Part shown: one piece after another, positions 14,477-16,216 of the stretch | How positions within the stretch are numbered: position 1 is the stretch's first letter | How the letters are laid out: every line of letters starts with the position of its first letter | Origin: an uncultured Saprospiraceae bacterium | GTDB taxonomy: Bacteria > Bacteroidota > Bacteroidia > Chitinophagales > Saprospiraceae | Reading direction: 5' to 3' | Length of the DNA: 16,216 bases | Assembly (NCBI GenBank): GCA_938002705.1 | Contig: CALLAG010000272.1 | Location: 1-16,216, forward strand | Program-made: the position numbers and the translations under genes | The notes under the pieces: generated by a model | What the model saw: only the letters and a program-made list of their open reading frames with translations | The model's database searches: none | Told to the model about the DNA's origin: nothing

Positions 14477-16216
14477 ATGAAACAAATACTTCTACTTCTA
14501 TCCATATTGATATCATTAAGTGCCATCTCACAAGAGCAAGCTATCGTACAAGAAGATGGAAAAACAACCTTAGTACTCGAAAGAGTCAATGGCTTCTCAT
14601 CTAGTGATCGTATAGAGGAGATATTAGTGGCTGGTAACAGTAACATGTGGTTCGCGGGTAAGAATGGCATTACTACAATCAATACTAAGAGTGCTTCTCT
14701 ATCACATGTACTCGATGTCAATAATGCTGTAGCGGTAGCAGTATCAGCTAAAGGCAATGTCTTCTCAGCATTCAGTAATGGCAAGATCTATATGAATGAT
14801 AGATTCTTACACCATCTCGATACAGAAGGTATAGAGATCTATGACTTAGAGATACATAAAAGCAAATTATGGATAGGCACTAACCGAGGCGTCCACCTCA
14901 TAAACACCAAGACAAGTAAATACCTAACTCAATATACTACTGAAAATTCTAAGCTAAAATCAAATATCGTTTCATTTGTCAAATACTTCAAGGCACTTGA
15001 TAAATTATGGATAGGAACTGACGAAGGCATCATCGAAGTCAGTGATAATGACAAATGGAAACTGAGTAATACCAAAGAAAAATTTATAGCAGTCACAGAA
15101 AACATCGATGGTATGTGGCTATTAAGTGATAAAGAGCTATGGCTCGTATACGATGAGAACGGTAGAGGAAGATGGCAAGAACAAGGACTAAGAAATGGCT
15201 TATACGAAGGTCAAGTCAATGATCTTGCATTAGATTCTGAAGACAACCTCTACATAGCATCTGACATTCTTATACGCTACAATCCATATAAAGACAAACT
15301 TGAGAAATATGGGGAGAACCTTGGATTAGTAGCCAGCAAATGCTTATCACTTGCGAGTGATGAGGATGGTGTACTCTGGTTAGGTACTGCAGATGCAGGA
15401 TTATTCAGAATAGTACAAGATAAGATAGAGCTCACAGAGATGACGATCACAACATTCTTAGAGAGTCCTATCACCTGTGCTGGTGCTATGGATGGTAGCC
15501 TCTTAGTAGATGTCCAAGGAGGCCAAGCGCCTTACAAGTATCTATGGGAAAGAGTAAGGTTAAAGAATAATTCTAATCCTAAAAACTTAAAAGCCGGCAA
15601 CTACAAAGTAACCGTAGAAGATGCTAACGGTGTGAGAAAGTATGCATCTATAAAAATAGATGACCCTCTCGCTGTACAAAACAGAATAGTCTCTACAACC
15701 CCAGTGTCTAAAGCTGGAAAAAAAGATGGCAAAGCAACAATAGAACCCCAGGGTGGTACGCCACCATATGAAGTACTATGGGCAAATGGAGAAAAAGGAA
15801 CAAAAGCTAAAAAACTAAACTATGGCTTCAGTTATCTAACTATAACAGACTCTAACGGATGCAGTGTTGTGAGTAATGTCACTATCAAGAAGCCTAAGAT
15901 TCTGCCTGACTTAGATATCGCTAAGGTCAAAGTCGGACAGACATTACAGATCAACAACCTATACTTTGCTGCGGATAGTACAGACGTATCTGATAGTTCT
16001 ACCGAAGTATTAGAAGAGGTCTATGACTTCATGGATACTAATAAGAACGTAGTTATAGAAGTCGGAGGACATACTAATAATGTACCTGCTGCAGAATATT
16101 GCGATAAGTTATCTACAGAACGTGCCAAATCAGTTGCAGAGTTCCTATACTCCAAAGGCATCGCTAAGGACAGAATCAGCTTCAAAGGCTATGGTAAGAA
16201 TAAACCTATCGCTTCT
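14477..16216 (+). CDS. Secreted beta-propeller/SprB-repeat/OmpA-domain protein, 3' truncated
   Basis: An open frame of 580 codons runs off the window end with no stop. A signal peptide (about 1-19, ending SAISQ) is followed by a probable seven-bladed propeller of two-component-regulator type. Blade cores lie near 57-64, 94-105, 130-138, 176-184, 212-224, 257-267 and 299-308, three of them reading LW(I/L)GT. Two SprB-like repeats follow, at about 331-397 (CAGAMDGSLLVDVQGGQAPY) and 403-473 (GKKDGKATIEPQGGTPPY). From about 488 an OmpA C-terminal domain begins, with LYFAADST, GHTNNVPAAEYCDKLSTERA (531-550) and FKGYGKNKPIAS. The usual GHTD aspartate is Asn here. It is probably periplasmic or outer-membrane-associated, binding peptidoglycan through the OmpA domain. 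The partner of the propeller is unknown. Confidence 0.88.
   Translation, partial: MKQILLLLSILISLSAISQEQAIVQEDGKTTLVLERVNGFSSSDRIEEILVAGNSNMWFAGKNGITTINTKSASLSHVLDVNNAVAVAVSAKGNVFSAFSNGKIYMNDRFLHHLDTEGIEIYDLEIHKSKLWIGTNRGVHLINTKTSKYLTQYTTENSKLKSNIVSFVKYFKALDKLWIGTDEGIIEVSDNDKWKLSNTKEKFIAVTENIDGMWLLSDKELWLVYDENGRGRWQEQGLRNGLYEGQVNDLALDSEDNLYIASDILIRYNPYKDKLEKYGENLGLVASKCLSLASDEDGVLWLGTADAGLFRIVQDKIELTEMTITTFLESPITCAGAMDGSLLVDVQGGQAPYKYLWERVRLKNNSNPKNLKAGNYKVTVEDANGVRKYASIKIDDPLAVQNRIVSTTPVSKAGKKDGKATIEPQGGTPPYEVLWANGEKGTKAKKLNYGFSYLTITDSNGCSVVSNVTIKKPKILPDLDIAKVKVGQTLQINNLYFAADSTDVSDSSTEVLEEVYDFMDTNKNVVIEVGGHTNNVPAAEYCDKLSTERAKSVAEFLYSKGIAKDRISFKGYGKNKPIAS

Noticed and set aside
14440..14784. 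A 114-aa minus-strand open frame opposite the start of the propeller/OmpA gene.
   Set aside because: The plus strand carries a continuous 580-codon frame with signal peptide and domains; the minus frame shows no recognisable content.

Overview
The window is AT-rich DNA from a member of the Bacteroidetes (Bacteroidota), plausibly a Saprospiria- or Cytophagia-like lineage. This rests on the protein set (a TamL-type Omp85 lipoprotein, a DUF4296-like lipoprotein, a protein combining a beta-propeller, SprB repeats and an OmpA domain, a LuxC-type acyl-CoA reductase), on scarce Shine-Dalgarno sequences, and on several TAnnTTTG boxes, the -7 element of Bacteroidetes promoters, upstream of genes. The exact genus cannot be read from the sequence.

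Layout. Positions 1-163 are non-coding and hold a degenerate GATT-periodic repeat followed by a GC-rich patch. A TrmH/SpoU-type RNA methyltransferase (minus) and an Omp85/TamL-type outer-membrane lipoprotein (plus) follow head to head, with start codons that directly abut. Next is a tight minus-strand operon running leftward from about 7430: a beta-barrel outer membrane protein, the pseudouridine synthase rluD, an acyl-CoA reductase, endonuclease III (nth) and an alpha/beta hydrolase. Divergent from it, on the plus strand, is a Cys/Met-metabolism PLP enzyme. A minus-strand PhoB/PhoR-like two-component pair comes next, then a small unknown lipoprotein with its own candidate promoter and an inverted repeat in its leader, then a sixA-type phosphatase followed at once by a DUF4296-like lipoprotein. 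The right end is on the plus strand: an unknown all-helical 444-aa protein coupled (TAATG) to a beta-phosphoglucomutase-like HAD enzyme, then the first 580 codons of a secreted protein with a probable seven-bladed propeller, two SprB repeats and an OmpA-type peptidoglycan-binding domain, cut by the window end.

Most of this is housekeeping and cell-envelope content. I see no CRISPR array, transposase, integrase, tRNA or rRNA. No obvious new multi-gene system is present. The strongest leads are the unknown helical protein coupled to pgmB, the propeller/SprB/OmpA protein, the promoterless abutment of trmH and tamL, the three-cysteine endonuclease III tail, and the repeat-bearing intergenic stretch at the left edge.
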